Source of the DNA: Vogesella alkaliphila
GTDB taxonomy: Bacteria > Pseudomonadota > Gammaproteobacteria > Burkholderiales > Chromobacteriaceae
NCBI RefSeq assembly: GCF_014652475.1
Contig: NZ_BMYW01000001.1
Location: 124,001-188,000 of the forward strand
Reading direction: 5' to 3'
Length of the DNA stretch: 64,000 nt
Position 1 is the first letter of the stretch. Each line of letters begins with the position of its first letter. Below are positions 44,576 to 53,332 of this stretch, one piece after another. A program made the translations under genes and the position numbers. The notes under the pieces were generated by a model, which was not told where the DNA came from, did not search any database, and was given only the letters and a program-made list of their open reading frames with translations.

Positions 44576-45250
44576 ATGTCGATAGCCCACTGGCCGGAGG
44601 CGGAACGCCCGCGCGAAAAGCTGTTGCAGCGCGGCCCGGCGGTACTGTCCGATGCCGAGTTGCTGGCCATTTTCCTGCGCACCGGCATCCGCGGCTGTTC
44701 GGCGGTGGACATGGGGCGGCAGCTGATCCAGCGCTTCGGCAGCCTGGGCAAGCTGCTGGCGGCGGAGCCGGGCGATTTTGCCCGCGGCAGCGGGCTGGGG
44801 CCGGCCAAGTACGCGCAGTTCATGGCGGTGAAGGAGCTGGCGCGGCGGGTGCTGGCGGAGGAAATGCAGCTGGGCGATGCGCTGTCCAGCCCGCAGGCGG
44901 TGCGACAGTACCTGCGGCTGGCGATCGGCGTGCGCGAGGTGGAGGTGTTCGTGGCGCTGTTCCTGACGGCACAAAACCGGGTTTTGGCGGTCGAAGAACT
45001 ATTCAGGGGCACCCTCACCGAAACCCGGGTCTACCCGCGCGAAATCGTGCGCCGCGCACTGCAGCACAACGCCCACGGCGTGATCGTCGCGCACAACCAT
45101 CCGTCCGGGGTGGCGGAACCCTCCGCCGCCGACCGGGCACTGACGGCCAGCCTCAAGCAGGCGCTGGCCTTGGTCGATATCAGTTTACTGGATCATTTTG
45201 TGGTCACCGGCAGCCACGCCGAATCCCTCGCGGAGCGTGGCTGGATGTAG
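44576..45250 (+). CDS. radC: RadC-family JAB/MPN metalloprotease-like protein
   Basis: A 224-residue protein with RBS AAGGAG. N-terminal helix-hairpin-helix (about 1-95; [30 protein letters not shown]) and JAMM domain with zinc site HNHPSG (His173, His175) and Asp186. It was historically called a DNA repair protein; its true role is uncertain. Full length. Confidence 0.93.
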   Translation: MSIAHWPEAERPREKLLQRGPAVLSDAELLAIFLRTGIRGCSAVDMGRQLIQRFGSLGKLLAAEPGDFARGSGLGPAKYAQFMAVKELARRVLAEEMQLGDALSSPQAVRQYLRLAIGVREVEVFVALFLTAQNRVLAVEELFRGTLTETRVYPREIVRRALQHNAHGVIVAHNHPSGVAEPSAADRALTASLKQALALVDISLLDHFVVTGSHAESLAERGWM

Positions 45251-45355
45251 CAGGCTGCGGCTACCGGCACGCTGCGGCAAAGTTTGTCATGGCTTGTAGC
45301 ATGTAACCCGGCCCCGCCTTTCGTGACGGAGCGTGGCAGCACCAAGGAGACCATC

Positions 45356-45607
45356 ATGAACATCCTGCGCTTGCTGAATCAGTCCGACTACATCCAGATC
45401 AACAACCAGTTGATCAAGCCCGAATTCATGTACGCCTCGGAAGACTACGCCGACGAAGACGACGTGGCGCTGGAGGCCTCGCTCGACGGCAGCGAGTTCA
45501 CGCTGACCGTGGCCGAGCTGGAGGAGGCGACGCCGCTGTCCGACGGCGGCTACTGGCTGGAGAGCGTCGGTTACATCCGTTTCCTGTCGCAGACCAGTCT
45601 GCACTGA
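45356..45607 (+). CDS. Small acidic protein of unknown function
   Basis: An 83-residue protein. Start MNILRLLNQSDYIQINN with AAGGAG nine bases upstream, and its own terminator downstream. About a quarter of residues are Asp/Glu (SEDYADEDDVALEASLDGSEF). No signal peptide, no known motif. The clean RBS, terminator and codon use support a real gene. Confidence 0.75.
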   Translation: MNILRLLNQSDYIQINNQLIKPEFMYASEDYADEDDVALEASLDGSEFTLTVAELEEATPLSDGGYWLESVGYIRFLSQTSLH

Positions 45608-45631
45608 GCGCGGCCGGGCCGCGCGGCACCG

Positions 45632-45676
45632 GGCTGCCAGCTGTCCGCCGTCAGGCGGGCACTTGGCAGCCTTTTT
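45632..45676 (+). terminator. Terminator after the small acidic protein gene
   Basis: GGCTGCCAG...CTTGGCAGCC with an inner CCGCC/GGCGG stem, followed by TTTTT. Confidence 0.82.
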
Positions 45677-45739
45677 CATGGCGGCGATACTGCGCGCCGC
45701 TTTGATATTTTCGATAACGACAGCACACGAGGGCAGCAC

Positions 45740-46645
45740 ATGAGCAAGGTGGTGGTGGTAGGCAGCATCAATATGGATCTGGTGGCGCTGGCGCCGCGCT
45801 TTCCGCAGCCGGGCGAGACCATCACCGGCGAGCGCTTCCTGACCCTGCCCGGCGGCAAGGGCGCCAACCAGGCGGTGGCGGCGCGGCGGCTGGGCGCCGA
45901 GGTGAGCATGGTGGGCAAGGTTGGCCGCGACGCCTTCGGCGGCGAGCTGCTGGCCGGGCTGCAGGCGGAGGGTGTCGACACCCGCCACGTCGGCGTGGCC
46001 GACGGTGTGGCCAGCGGGGTGGCGGTGATCACCGTCAGCGGCGGCGACAACCACATCGTGGTGATCCCCGGCGCCAACCACCGGCTGTTGCCGGCCGATA
46101 TCGAGGCCGCCGCGGCCACCATCGCCGCCGCCGACGTGATCCTGACGCAGCTGGAAATTCCGCTGCCGACGGTGCGCGCGCTGCTGGCGCTGGCGGCGCG
46201 GCACCGCGTGCCGGTGATCCTCAACCCGGCGCCGGCGCTGGCCCTGCCGCAGGACATCATCGACGGCGCGACCCTGCTGACGCCGAACGAGCACGAGCTG
46301 GCGCTGCTGCTGCGGCGCGAGGGCGAGAGTGTCGAGTCGCTGCTGGCCGCGCTGCCGGGCAAGGTGGTGATGACGCACGGCAAGCAGGGCGCCTGGCACG
46401 CGCGCGCCGACGGCAGCCTGCACCACCAGCGCGGCTTCGCGGTGACGGCGGTGGACAGCACCGGCGCCGGCGACACCTTCAATGGCGCGCTGGCCGCCTT
46501 CCTGCCGCAGGGGGTGGAGACGGCGATGCGGCTGGCCGCCGCCGCCGGTGCACTGGCGGTGACCCGGGTCGGCGCCCAGGGCGGCATGCCGACGCTGGCC
46601 GAGCTGCAGGCCTTCCTGACGGCGCAGGATGCGGCGGGGAATTGA
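45740..46645 (+). CDS. rbsK: Ribokinase-like PfkB sugar kinase
   Basis: A 301-residue protein with RBS GAGGG. Signature 1 GGKGANQAVAARRLGA (38 onward), anion hole and catalytic base in DSTGAGDTFNGA with Asp245, and NPAPA typical of ribokinase. It phosphorylates ribose (or a related sugar/nucleoside). No ribose transporter or nucleosidase is nearby, so the exact sugar is inferred. Confidence 0.9.
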   Translation: MSKVVVVGSINMDLVALAPRFPQPGETITGERFLTLPGGKGANQAVAARRLGAEVSMVGKVGRDAFGGELLAGLQAEGVDTRHVGVADGVASGVAVITVSGGDNHIVVIPGANHRLLPADIEAAAATIAAADVILTQLEIPLPTVRALLALAARHRVPVILNPAPALALPQDIIDGATLLTPNEHELALLLRREGESVESLLAALPGKVVMTHGKQGAWHARADGSLHHQRGFAVTAVDSTGAGDTFNGALAAFLPQGVETAMRLAAAAGALAVTRVGAQGGMPTLAELQAFLTAQDAAGN

Positions 46646-46727
46646 TCCAGCGCAATTCCCCGGCCGGCGCGGATTGCTAGAGTGTCGCCTTCCGATGCCT
46701 GGGTCATAGGCAGTCATGGAGGTCACA

Positions 46728-47102
46728 ATGGAAAAAATCCGCATTGCCATGGTGGGGGCCGGTGAAACCGGGACGCCACTGCTCAAGCAGCTGCTGGCTG
46801 CGCCGTTTGTCGAACTGGTCGGTGTCGCGGAGCTGAATCTCGCGTTGCCGGGCATCGCGATCGCGCGCGCGGCGGGGGTGCCGGTCACCGATAACTTCAT
46901 CGAGCTGGCCGAGCAGGGCGAACGCATCGACATCATCATCGACCTCACCGGCTCGCGCAAAGTCCGCGAGGACCTGCGCCGTTTCATGCAGTTCGCCGGG
47001 AACAGCCACACGGTGATCATGCACGAACGCATCGCGCTGCTGATGATGTCGCTGTCGGCCGGGGCGCTGGTGGCGACCCGTCACGAGTCGCTGTCCTACT
47101 GA
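46728..47102 (+). CDS. Stand-alone Rossmann-fold NAD(P)-binding protein
   Basis: A 124-residue protein. Start MEKIRIAMVGAGETGTPLLKQLL with GGAGG five bases upstream. The glycine motif GAGETG (9-14) and the strand IDIIIDLTGSRKVREDL look like the N-terminal half of Gfo/Idh or aspartate-dehydrogenase-like enzymes, but the catalytic half is absent and the gene ends cleanly before a terminator. It may be a redox or ligand sensor, or a small partner protein. Function unknown. Confidence 0.72.
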   Translation: MEKIRIAMVGAGETGTPLLKQLLAAPFVELVGVAELNLALPGIAIARAAGVPVTDNFIELAEQGERIDIIIDLTGSRKVREDLRRFMQFAGNSHTVIMHERIALLMMSLSAGALVATRHESLSY

Positions 47103-47120
47103 GTTTCGCAGTGCACGCAT

Positions 47121-47152
47121 CAAAAAAGGGAGGCCGAGGCCTCCCTTTTCCT
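47121..47152. terminator. Bidirectional terminator
   Basis: AAAAAAGGGAGGCC-GA-GGCCTCCCTTTTCC between convergent genes. Confidence 0.88.
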
Positions 47153-47169
47153 TTGTGTGCCGCCGCCGT

Positions 47170-47526
47170 TCAGGCGCACGATTTGGCGTAGCTGGCGCGG
47201 TGGATGTCGCGCACCTCCACGCAGCGCTGCAGCGCGACGCCGGCCGGGGCCGCGACCTGCGTGTCCAGCACCTGCAGCAGCGCCGCCGACAGCGCCTGTT
47301 TCACGCTGTCGCTGCGACCGGACAGCAGGTCGAGGCGGACGTGCACAAAGGCGTGGCCGCCGTCGGCCTCGCCCACCAGGTAGTCGTCCAGCCGCAGTGC
47401 GCGGCTCTTGATGTCCAGCGCCTCGAACTGGCCGCTGGCGATGAGCGCGGCATTGAGCGCGTGCAGCAGCGGGCGGATGGCAACATGATCGAGATTGGCG
47501 CTGTATTCGGTAGTCAGGTGCGGCAT
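47170..47526 (-). CDS. 5-carboxymethyl-2-hydroxymuconate delta-isomerase family protein
   Basis: A 118-residue protein with the CHMI/tautomerase fold: MPHLTTEYSANLD gives the catalytic Pro after Met removal, and the C-terminal part VEVRDIHRASYAKSC matches CHMI. In homoprotocatechuate degradation this isomerase converts the ring-cleavage product after oxidation. The rest of the hpa/hpc pathway is not in the window, so it may be a generic tautomerase. Confidence 0.85.
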   Translation of the reverse strand: MPHLTTEYSANLDHVAIRPLLHALNAALIASGQFEALDIKSRALRLDDYLVGEADGGHAFVHVRLDLLSGRSDSVKQALSAALLQVLDTQVAAPAGVALQRCVEVRDIHRASYAKSCA

Positions 47527-47563
47527 GGGGGCTTTCCGGCCTTGCGGCCAACGTTGGGATGGA

Positions 47564-48340
47564 TCAGGACTGGTGTTGCAGCAGCGGCGCGCCGTCGCGG
47601 AACAGGATCATTTCGCCGGCCTGCATCGCCGTCCACTGTTCGTTGTCGGTCAGCGGCACGGTGGCGATCACCGCGACGCGGTCGTTGGGGGTGGTCACGG
47701 TGGCAAAATCGACGGTGACGTCCTCGTCGACCAGGTGCGCGGCCGGGAACGGCGCTTGGCGCACGATGTAGTGCAGCTTGGTGCTGCAGTGGGTGATCAG
47801 CCAGTCGCCATTGGACAGCATGAAGTTGAAGACGCCGTGGCCGTGCAGCTCGGCGGTCAGGCGCGCGATCTCGGCAAACAGCGTGGCGGTGTCCGGCGGC
47901 GTGCACCACTTGGCGCGCAGCGCTTCCATGATGTAGCAGAACGCGGCCTCGGAATCGGTGCTGCCCACCGCGTTGTAGTAGCAGCCGGGGCGGGCGTGGA
48001 AATCCTTCAGGTCGCCGTTGTGGGCAAAGATCCAGTACTGGCCCCAGATCTCGCGCTGGAACGGGTGGCAGTTGGCGAGGTTGATCACGCCCTGCGTCGC
48101 CTTGCGGATGTGCGCGATCACGTTTTGCGACTTGATCGGGTACTGCCGCACCAGCGCCGACACCGGCGAATCCGCCGACGGCTTGTCGTCGATGAACAGG
48201 CGCACGCCCTTGCCCTCGAAAAAGGCGATGCCCCAGCCATCGGCGTGATGGTCGGTCAGCCCGCCGCGGCGGTGGAAGCCCTCGAAGGAAAACAGGATGT
48301 CGGTCGGGGTATTGCAGTTCATGCCGAGCAGCTGGCACAT
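47564..48340 (-). CDS. Class II glutamine amidotransferase-like protein (YafJ type)
   Basis: A 258-residue protein with the Ntn nucleophile Cys2 (MCQLLGMNCNTP). GGLTDHHADGWGIAFFEG, RKATQG and NCHPF are the conserved pieces of the YafJ/DUF4966 group. It lacks a synthetase domain, so the ammonia acceptor or real substrate is unknown. It may be co-transcribed with the isomerase gene, 37 bp downstream. Confidence 0.88.
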   Translation of the reverse strand: MCQLLGMNCNTPTDILFSFEGFHRRGGLTDHHADGWGIAFFEGKGVRLFIDDKPSADSPVSALVRQYPIKSQNVIAHIRKATQGVINLANCHPFQREIWGQYWIFAHNGDLKDFHARPGCYYNAVGSTDSEAAFCYIMEALRAKWCTPPDTATLFAEIARLTAELHGHGVFNFMLSNGDWLITHCSTKLHYIVRQAPFPAAHLVDEDVTVDFATVTTPNDRVAVIATVPLTDNEQWTAMQAGEMILFRDGAPLLQHQS

Positions 48341-48378
48341 GGTGAGTCCGTTTCTGCGGTGTTGCCGGGTAATGGATA

Positions 48379-48644
48379 GGGCCTGTTCCCGCTTGTTTCA
48401 TCGTGGCACAGGCCGGAGAAGGCTTCAAATGCAAGGCGGAGGGGGCCGCGCTTGGTGATTCCAAGCGCAAACCCGACAACGCCGCAGTTGATGGCTTATC
48501 CGGCCTGTCCTTCGGGGCCGGCTTTGCCCTGTGCATCGCTTTGTCAAACGCCCCTGGCAGGGAATAACCCTGCGGCGGGCCGTTTTTCGCGCGCAGCATC
48601 CGGGCAAAACCGGCCGCCGCGATGAAATAAGCGTGAACAGGCCC
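48379..48644 (+). mobile_element. MITE-like element family A, copy 2
   Basis: 266-bp copy of the element at 6038-6309, same orientation, very similar along its length. Ends: AGGGCCTGTTCCCGCTTGTT at left; the right end is the complement of AGGGCCTGTTCACGCTTATT. Flanks are TA at left and TTA at right. It sits between the YafJ-type gene and the HslV-like gene, upstream of both. Confidence 0.85.
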
Positions 48645-48759
48645 TTATTGTTTCACGCAGCGGCACGTGCGCCAAGCCTGTTGCCGCGCCGGATGCAGGC
48701 AGGGCTTGCAATTTCCAGTAAAATCACCACCTTTGCTTTCTTTTCCGGGGGAGATGGCG

Positions 48760-49344
48760 ATGACCACCATCGTGGTAGTACGCAAGAACGGGCAGATCGC
48801 CATCGCGGCAGACAGCCAGACCACGTTTGGCGACGACCAGCGCTTGCCGGCGGCCTATGACGTGTTCCACGACAAGATCTTCCGCCTAGGCGACAGCTAC
48901 CTGTCCATTGCCGGCTCGGCGGCGCACGACCTGGTGCTGCAGGGCGCGCTGAAGGGCCTGAAATCGCGCAACCTGTCCAGCCGCAGCGGCCTGTTCGAGA
49001 CCTTTCGCAAGATCCACCCCAAGCTGAAAGACCACTTTTTCCTGCGCCCGGAAGAAGACGAGGAAGACCCGTACGAGTCCAGCCAGATGATGGTGCTGGT
49101 CGCCAATGGCCACGGCATCTTCGGCGTCTACCCGATGCGCGAGGTGTACGAATTTTCCCGTTTCTGGGCCATCGGCTCCGGCCGCAAGTTCGCGATGGGT
49201 GCGATGCACGCGCTGTACGACAGCGCACTGGACGCCAAGGCGATCGCCGAGGCGGCGGTGCGTGCCGGCGCCGAATTCGACGCCAGCAGCGCGTTGCCGA
49301 TGTCGCTCTACACTGTTTCGATTGATGAGGATTCTGACAAATGA
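48760..49344 (+). CDS. HslV-like Ntn-hydrolase (proteasome-type) protein
   Basis: A 194-residue protein. I start at MTTIVVVRKNGQIAIAADSQT (GGGGGAG upstream), because removal of Met would expose Thr1 as in HslV. Asp17 (AADS) is in place and a Lys follows near 38 (HDKIFRLGD, compare HslV RKVRRL). GSAAHDLVLQG replaces the HslV loop, and a charged insert PEEDEEDPYESS is unusual. No HslU ATPase is adjacent; the next gene is hslO, overlapping by 4 bp. I infer a stress-linked peptidase or a diverged paralogue of HslV. Confidence 0.75.
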   Translation: MTTIVVVRKNGQIAIAADSQTTFGDDQRLPAAYDVFHDKIFRLGDSYLSIAGSAAHDLVLQGALKGLKSRNLSSRSGLFETFRKIHPKLKDHFFLRPEEDEEDPYESSQMMVLVANGHGIFGVYPMREVYEFSRFWAIGSGRKFAMGAMHALYDSALDAKAIAEAAVRAGAEFDASSALPMSLYTVSIDEDSDK

Positions 49345-50213
49345 ACCAAGCCGATACCCTGCAGCGCTTCCTGTTCGACGGTGTGCCGGTCCGCGGCGCG
49401 CTGGTGCGCCTGGACGGCGCCTGGCAACAGGTGGTGACCCGCCACAACTACCCGGCGGCGGTGCGCCACGTGCTGGGCCAGATGATCGCCGCCAGCAGCC
49501 TGCTCGCGGCCAACCTCAAGTTCGACGGCACGCTGATCATGCAGCTGCACGGCAAGGGCGCGCTGCGCCTGGCGGTGGCCGAGTGCACCAACGAGCGCAC
49601 CGTGCGCGCCACCGCGCGCTTCGACGCGGCCATCACCGACGCGCCGCTGGCCGAGCTGCTGGGCGAGGGCGGCACCTTCGTGGTGACGCTGGAGCCGAAA
49701 GAGGGTGAGCCGTGGCAGGGCATCGTGGCGCTGGAGGGCGACAGCATCGCGCAGATGCTGGAGAACTACATGCAGCGCTCCGAGCAGCTGGACACCCGCC
49801 TGATCCTGGCCTGCAACGACGACACCGCCGCCGGCCTGTTGCTGCAGCGCCTGCCGGACGGCCACGGCGACGTCGAAGGTTGGCCGCACGTGGTGGCGCT
49901 GGCCGACACCCTGCAGCAGGACGAGCTGCTGGCGCTGGGCGCCGACGACATCCTGTACCGGCTGTATCACCAGGAAACGGTGCGCGTGTTCGATCCGGAA
50001 GCGGTCAGCTTTGCCTGCAACTGCAGCGAGGAGCGCGTCGGCGAGATGCTGAAGCTGCTCGGCGGCCAGGAGGCGGCCGACGTGGTGCTGGAGCAGGGCA
50101 GCATCGAGATCGGCTGCGAGTATTGCGGCCAACGTTATGTGTTCGACGAAGACGACGTCAACCGCCTGTTCAACTTCGACGTGATGGCCGCGGTGCGCGA
50201 AGCGCGCCACTGA
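49341..50213 (+). CDS. hslO: Hsp33 redox-regulated chaperone
   Basis: A 290-residue protein with the zinc/redox switch CNC (Cys226, Cys228) and CEYC (Cys259, Cys262). The N-terminal domain (LLAANLKFDGTLIMQLHGKG) is full length. It becomes an active holdase when the cysteines are oxidised. Its ATG overlaps the stop of the HslV-like gene (ATGA), so the two are translated together. An exact word (49878-49888) and a variant (near 50125) lie in the coding region. Confidence 0.95.
   Translation: MNQADTLQRFLFDGVPVRGALVRLDGAWQQVVTRHNYPAAVRHVLGQMIAASSLLAANLKFDGTLIMQLHGKGALRLAVAECTNERTVRATARFDAAITDAPLAELLGEGGTFVVTLEPKEGEPWQGIVALEGDSIAQMLENYMQRSEQLDTRLILACNDDTAAGLLLQRLPDGHGDVEGWPHVVALADTLQQDELLALGADDILYRLYHQETVRVFDPEAVSFACNCSEERVGEMLKLLGGQEAADVVLEQGSIEIGCEYCGQRYVFDEDDVNRLFNFDVMAAVREARH
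49878..49888 (+). repeat. Dispersed uptake-like word inside hslO
   Basis: Exact GGTTGGCCGCA, encoding GWPH. Confidence 0.7.
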
Positions 50214-50230
50214 GCCGCAGCTTGGTCGCA

Positions 50231-50262
50231 CAAAAAAACCGGACGCCAGCGTCCGGTTTTTT
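50231..50262. terminator. Bidirectional terminator after hslO
   Basis: AAAAAAACCGGACGC-CA-GCGTCCGGTTTTTT between convergent genes. Confidence 0.9.
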
Positions 50263-50299
50263 CATGGCCATCGCGCGGCAACGCCCACACGGTCATGCA

Positions 50300-51154
50300 T
50301 CAGTGGTGCAGCTGGTGGTGCATGCCGTCGACCCAGTCCTCGAACTCGGTCGTGTCCATGCCCAGATAGGCGACGATATCGTCGGCGCGCTCGCGCCAGG
50401 CGCCGTCGCCATTATGGTCGGTACTGGTGCGCCACACGTACTGCGCCGCGCGCGCCACCGCCACCATCATCATGTGCTCGTGGTCCAGCAGCGGCTCGCT
50501 GCCGACCTGGAACAGCTCCGGCTGGTGTTGCAGCAGGATGGCCTGGCAGAACGACTCCGGCATGTTCCAGGTGCGCGCCACCAGGTAGCCGACGATGTCG
50601 TGGCTGGTGTTGTGGAATTCCTGCTCGATCTTGCTGATCTGGCGGTCGCGCGCCTGGCCGATCAGGCGCAGCGTGCGTTCGTAGCGCGCATCGCGCATCA
50701 GCAGCACCGCGATGCCGCAGCTGCGGAACAGCGCGAAGCTCTGGCACTCCTCCGCCGGCCGGCCCAGGCGTTCGCACAGCGCCGCGGCGATGGCCGCCTC
50801 CTGCATGCTGCGCTCCCAGAACTGCTCGATCGCCGGCGGCGATTCCGCGGTCAGCGCCAGGCGCAGCAGCAGGCCGCTGACCAGGGTGATGGTGTTGCGG
50901 GAGCCCAGCAGGCTGACCGCCTGCTGCACCGAGGTGATGTTGCGCTGGCTGCCGAACAGCGGGCTGTTGGCGGCCTTGAGGATGGCCGCCGACAGGCCGA
51001 TGTCGGTGGCGATCAGCCCGGCGACGTCCAGCAGGCTCATCTCCGGATCGCTGCGCAGCGCGGCGAGCTGATCCAGCAGCGCCGGGCGCGGCGGAATCAC
51101 CAGGTTGCGCACCAGCGCGGCGGTGGTGTCTTGGTCGAAATGGGGAACCTTCAT
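50300..51154 (-). CDS. HDOD-domain signalling protein
   Basis: A 284-residue protein. Start MKVPHFDQDTT (no strong RBS; an upstream TTG at 51190 is possible). HDOD domain at about 20-225: AAILKAANSPLFGSQRNITSVQQAVSLLG and HDIVGYLVARTWNMPESFCQAI. HDOD proteins are non-enzymatic relatives of HD phosphohydrolases that act in signal relays, often with c-di-GMP proteins, of which the window has two. Confidence 0.88.
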   Translation of the reverse strand: MKVPHFDQDTTAALVRNLVIPPRPALLDQLAALRSDPEMSLLDVAGLIATDIGLSAAILKAANSPLFGSQRNITSVQQAVSLLGSRNTITLVSGLLLRLALTAESPPAIEQFWERSMQEAAIAAALCERLGRPAEECQSFALFRSCGIAVLLMRDARYERTLRLIGQARDRQISKIEQEFHNTSHDIVGYLVARTWNMPESFCQAILLQHQPELFQVGSEPLLDHEHMMMVAVARAAQYVWRTSTDHNGDGAWRERADDIVAYLGMDTTEFEDWVDGMHHQLHH

Positions 51155-51211
51155 GTTGCGGCTGCTTATGGTGGGGTGGGCAAAGGGCAATGCCGCACAG
51201 TGTACCCGTGT

Positions 51212-52297
51212 TCAGCCGTGGCGCAGCAGGGCAATGGTCGAATCTTGACATGCGTCAGGATGGGCGGTGACGCGCAGGATGTGCTGCATCGCCGGATGCG
51301 GCGGGCGGTGCACCGCGATGCCCTGCTGCAACAGCGCCTTTTGCCGCTGCAGCGCGCTGTCGGCGTCCGGGTACACGATGCAGACGAAGTTGGTGTGCGA
51401 CGGCAGCACCGTCAGCCCGCCGTCACGCAGTGCGCCGGCCAGTTGCTCGCGCAGCAGGCAGGTGTCGCGGATGATGGTGTCGGCGCAGTGCGGCGCGTCC
51501 AGCACCGCCACCGCCGCCGCCTGCGCGAAGCTTGAGACGGCGAACTGGGTGCGGATCTGGTCGGCCTTGGTGATCCACTCTTCCGGCGCGATGGCGTAGC
51601 CGACGCGCAGCCCGGCGAGGCCGTGCGCCTTGGACAGCGTGCGCAGGCGCACGGTGTTGGCCAGCACGCCCTGGCGCTCGGCGGCGGCGCAGAAGTCGAC
51701 GTAGGCCTCGTCCAGCAGCAGCAGGGTGTCGTCGGCCAGCGCGGCGCGCAGGCCGGCGACGGCGTCGCGCGGGTGGAAGGTGCCGGTCGGATTGTCCGGG
51801 TTGGCGAGGTAGACCAGCACCGCCTGGTGCGCGTTGGCGGCGGCGGCCAGCGCCGGCAGGTCGTTGACCGGCACGCCGTCCTGCTCGGTATACGGTACCT
51901 CGACGATCTCGGCGCCGACGCCCTCGGCGAAGTAGCGGAAGGTGGGGTAGGTGCCGGCGGTGCACACCACCACGTCGCCGGGCGACACCCGCGCGCGCAG
52001 GAACAGCGCGATCAGGCTGTCGGCGCCGGCGTCGACCACCACGTTGGCCGCGTCCACGCCGTTCAGCGACGCGGCGCGCTCGCGGATGGCGGTGGCGTAC
52101 GGGTCCGGATACAGCCGCGCCAGCTCGTACAGCGCCTCGCCCCACTGCGTCGCCAGCGGGTGGCCGGCGATCGGCATGCTCTCGTTGGAGCCGATGCGCG
52201 ACACGATGCGGCGGCCGATGGCGGCCTCCAGCCGTGGCAGGCCCTGGAACGGGTTGACGATGGTGCGCTGTTGCAGATGGCGGGCGTAGCGGGTCAT
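51212..52297 (-). CDS. HisC-like class I/II PLP aminotransferase
   Basis: A 361-residue protein. Start MTRYARHLQQ with GGAG upstream. The PLP Lys is Lys223 in LRTLSKAHGLAGLRVGYA; NPDNPTGT and DEAYVDF are conserved. It resembles histidinol-phosphate or aromatic aminotransferases of the HisC type; no his genes are adjacent, so it may use another amino acid. It is upstream of the HDOD gene on the same strand. Confidence 0.85.
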   Translation of the reverse strand: MTRYARHLQQRTIVNPFQGLPRLEAAIGRRIVSRIGSNESMPIAGHPLATQWGEALYELARLYPDPYATAIRERAASLNGVDAANVVVDAGADSLIALFLRARVSPGDVVVCTAGTYPTFRYFAEGVGAEIVEVPYTEQDGVPVNDLPALAAAANAHQAVLVYLANPDNPTGTFHPRDAVAGLRAALADDTLLLLDEAYVDFCAAAERQGVLANTVRLRTLSKAHGLAGLRVGYAIAPEEWITKADQIRTQFAVSSFAQAAAVAVLDAPHCADTIIRDTCLLREQLAGALRDGGLTVLPSHTNFVCIVYPDADSALQRQKALLQQGIAVHRPPHPAMQHILRVTAHPDACQDSTIALLRHG

Positions 52298-52375
52298 GGC
52301 GGGCTCCGGTAAAAACGACAATGGCGTTTACCTTACGTTAAGGGCAGCCCGAAATCCAGCGCCGGCTTAGACGGA

Positions 52376-53260
52376 TTATTCCTGAGCAAAGAACGATTGC
52401 AGCGTTGCGGCCAGGCTTGCCGGCTGCTCCCACTGCACCATATGGCCGGCGTCGGCGATGACGGTTTCGCGCAGGTCGGCAAAGCAGGCGCGGCGCTCGT
52501 CCAGGGTGTCGAACACGCCCTTGGCCATCGGGTGATCCCACATCTCGCCGCCGATCACCCACTGCACCGGGCAAGCGATGCGGCGCCAGCAGGCCTTGGC
52601 CTCTTCCAGCCGGTACAGCACCGGGTTGACCATCTTGTGGCGCGGATCGGCGCGGTAGCTCAGCGCGCCGTCGCGCTGCGTGGTCAGCGCCCGCGCCATG
52701 AAGGCGGCCCGCTCGGCACTCAGGTGCGGGTTGCGCTCCTGCAGCCGGCGTGCCACCGCCGCCAGCGAGGTCAGCGGCTGGTAGGCCGGCGGCTGCTGCT
52801 TCTCGCGCAGCCAGCGCGCGTAGCGGCCCGGCGCCTCTTGTGCGCGGCTGTCGGCGAGGCCGAAGCCCTCCACCAGCGCCAGCCGCGCCACCCGCTCCGG
52901 GCGGATGCCGGCGTACAGGCCGCCGACCATGGCGCCCATGCTGTGGCCGACCACGTTGGCCGCCGCCTGCGGGCTGTAGTGCTGCAGCAGCGCGTCGAGA
53001 TCGGCGAGGTAGTCGGCGCTGTAGTAGCTGCCGCTGTTCCAGCCACTGTCGCCGAAGCCGCGCCAGTCCGGGGCGATGATCTGCCACGCGGGCATCAAGT
53101 CGGCGACGAACTGGAAGGTCAGCGCGCAATCCATCCAGCCGTGCAGCATGAACAGCGCCGGCGCGTCGGCCTCGCCCCAGCGCAGCACGTGGCAGGGATG
53201 GCCGTTGAGGTGGTGATGTTCGCTGCGCGGCAGGCGCAGCGGCTGGTAGCAGTCGGGCAT
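52376..53260 (-). CDS. Alpha/beta hydrolase
   Basis: A 294-residue protein (start could be 53269). HGWMDCALTF oxyanion region, nucleophile Ser107 in VGHSMGA, catalytic His in DAGHMVQWEQP. It is a typical esterase/lactonase/C-C hydrolase-sized protein. Substrate unknown; the gene is divergent from a TetR regulator, with a 36-bp palindrome between. Confidence 0.87.
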   Translation of the reverse strand: MPDCYQPLRLPRSEHHHLNGHPCHVLRWGEADAPALFMLHGWMDCALTFQFVADLMPAWQIIAPDWRGFGDSGWNSGSYYSADYLADLDALLQHYSPQAAANVVGHSMGAMVGGLYAGIRPERVARLALVEGFGLADSRAQEAPGRYARWLREKQQPPAYQPLTSLAAVARRLQERNPHLSAERAAFMARALTTQRDGALSYRADPRHKMVNPVLYRLEEAKACWRRIACPVQWVIGGEMWDHPMAKGVFDTLDERRACFADLRETVIADAGHMVQWEQPASLAATLQSFFAQE

Positions 53261-53332
53261 GGTGAGCATCCGGGGCAGTCCGGGGGGATTGACGCCCCGT
53301 AGTGTAGCGGCTGGCATCCGGCCTGCCGAGTG

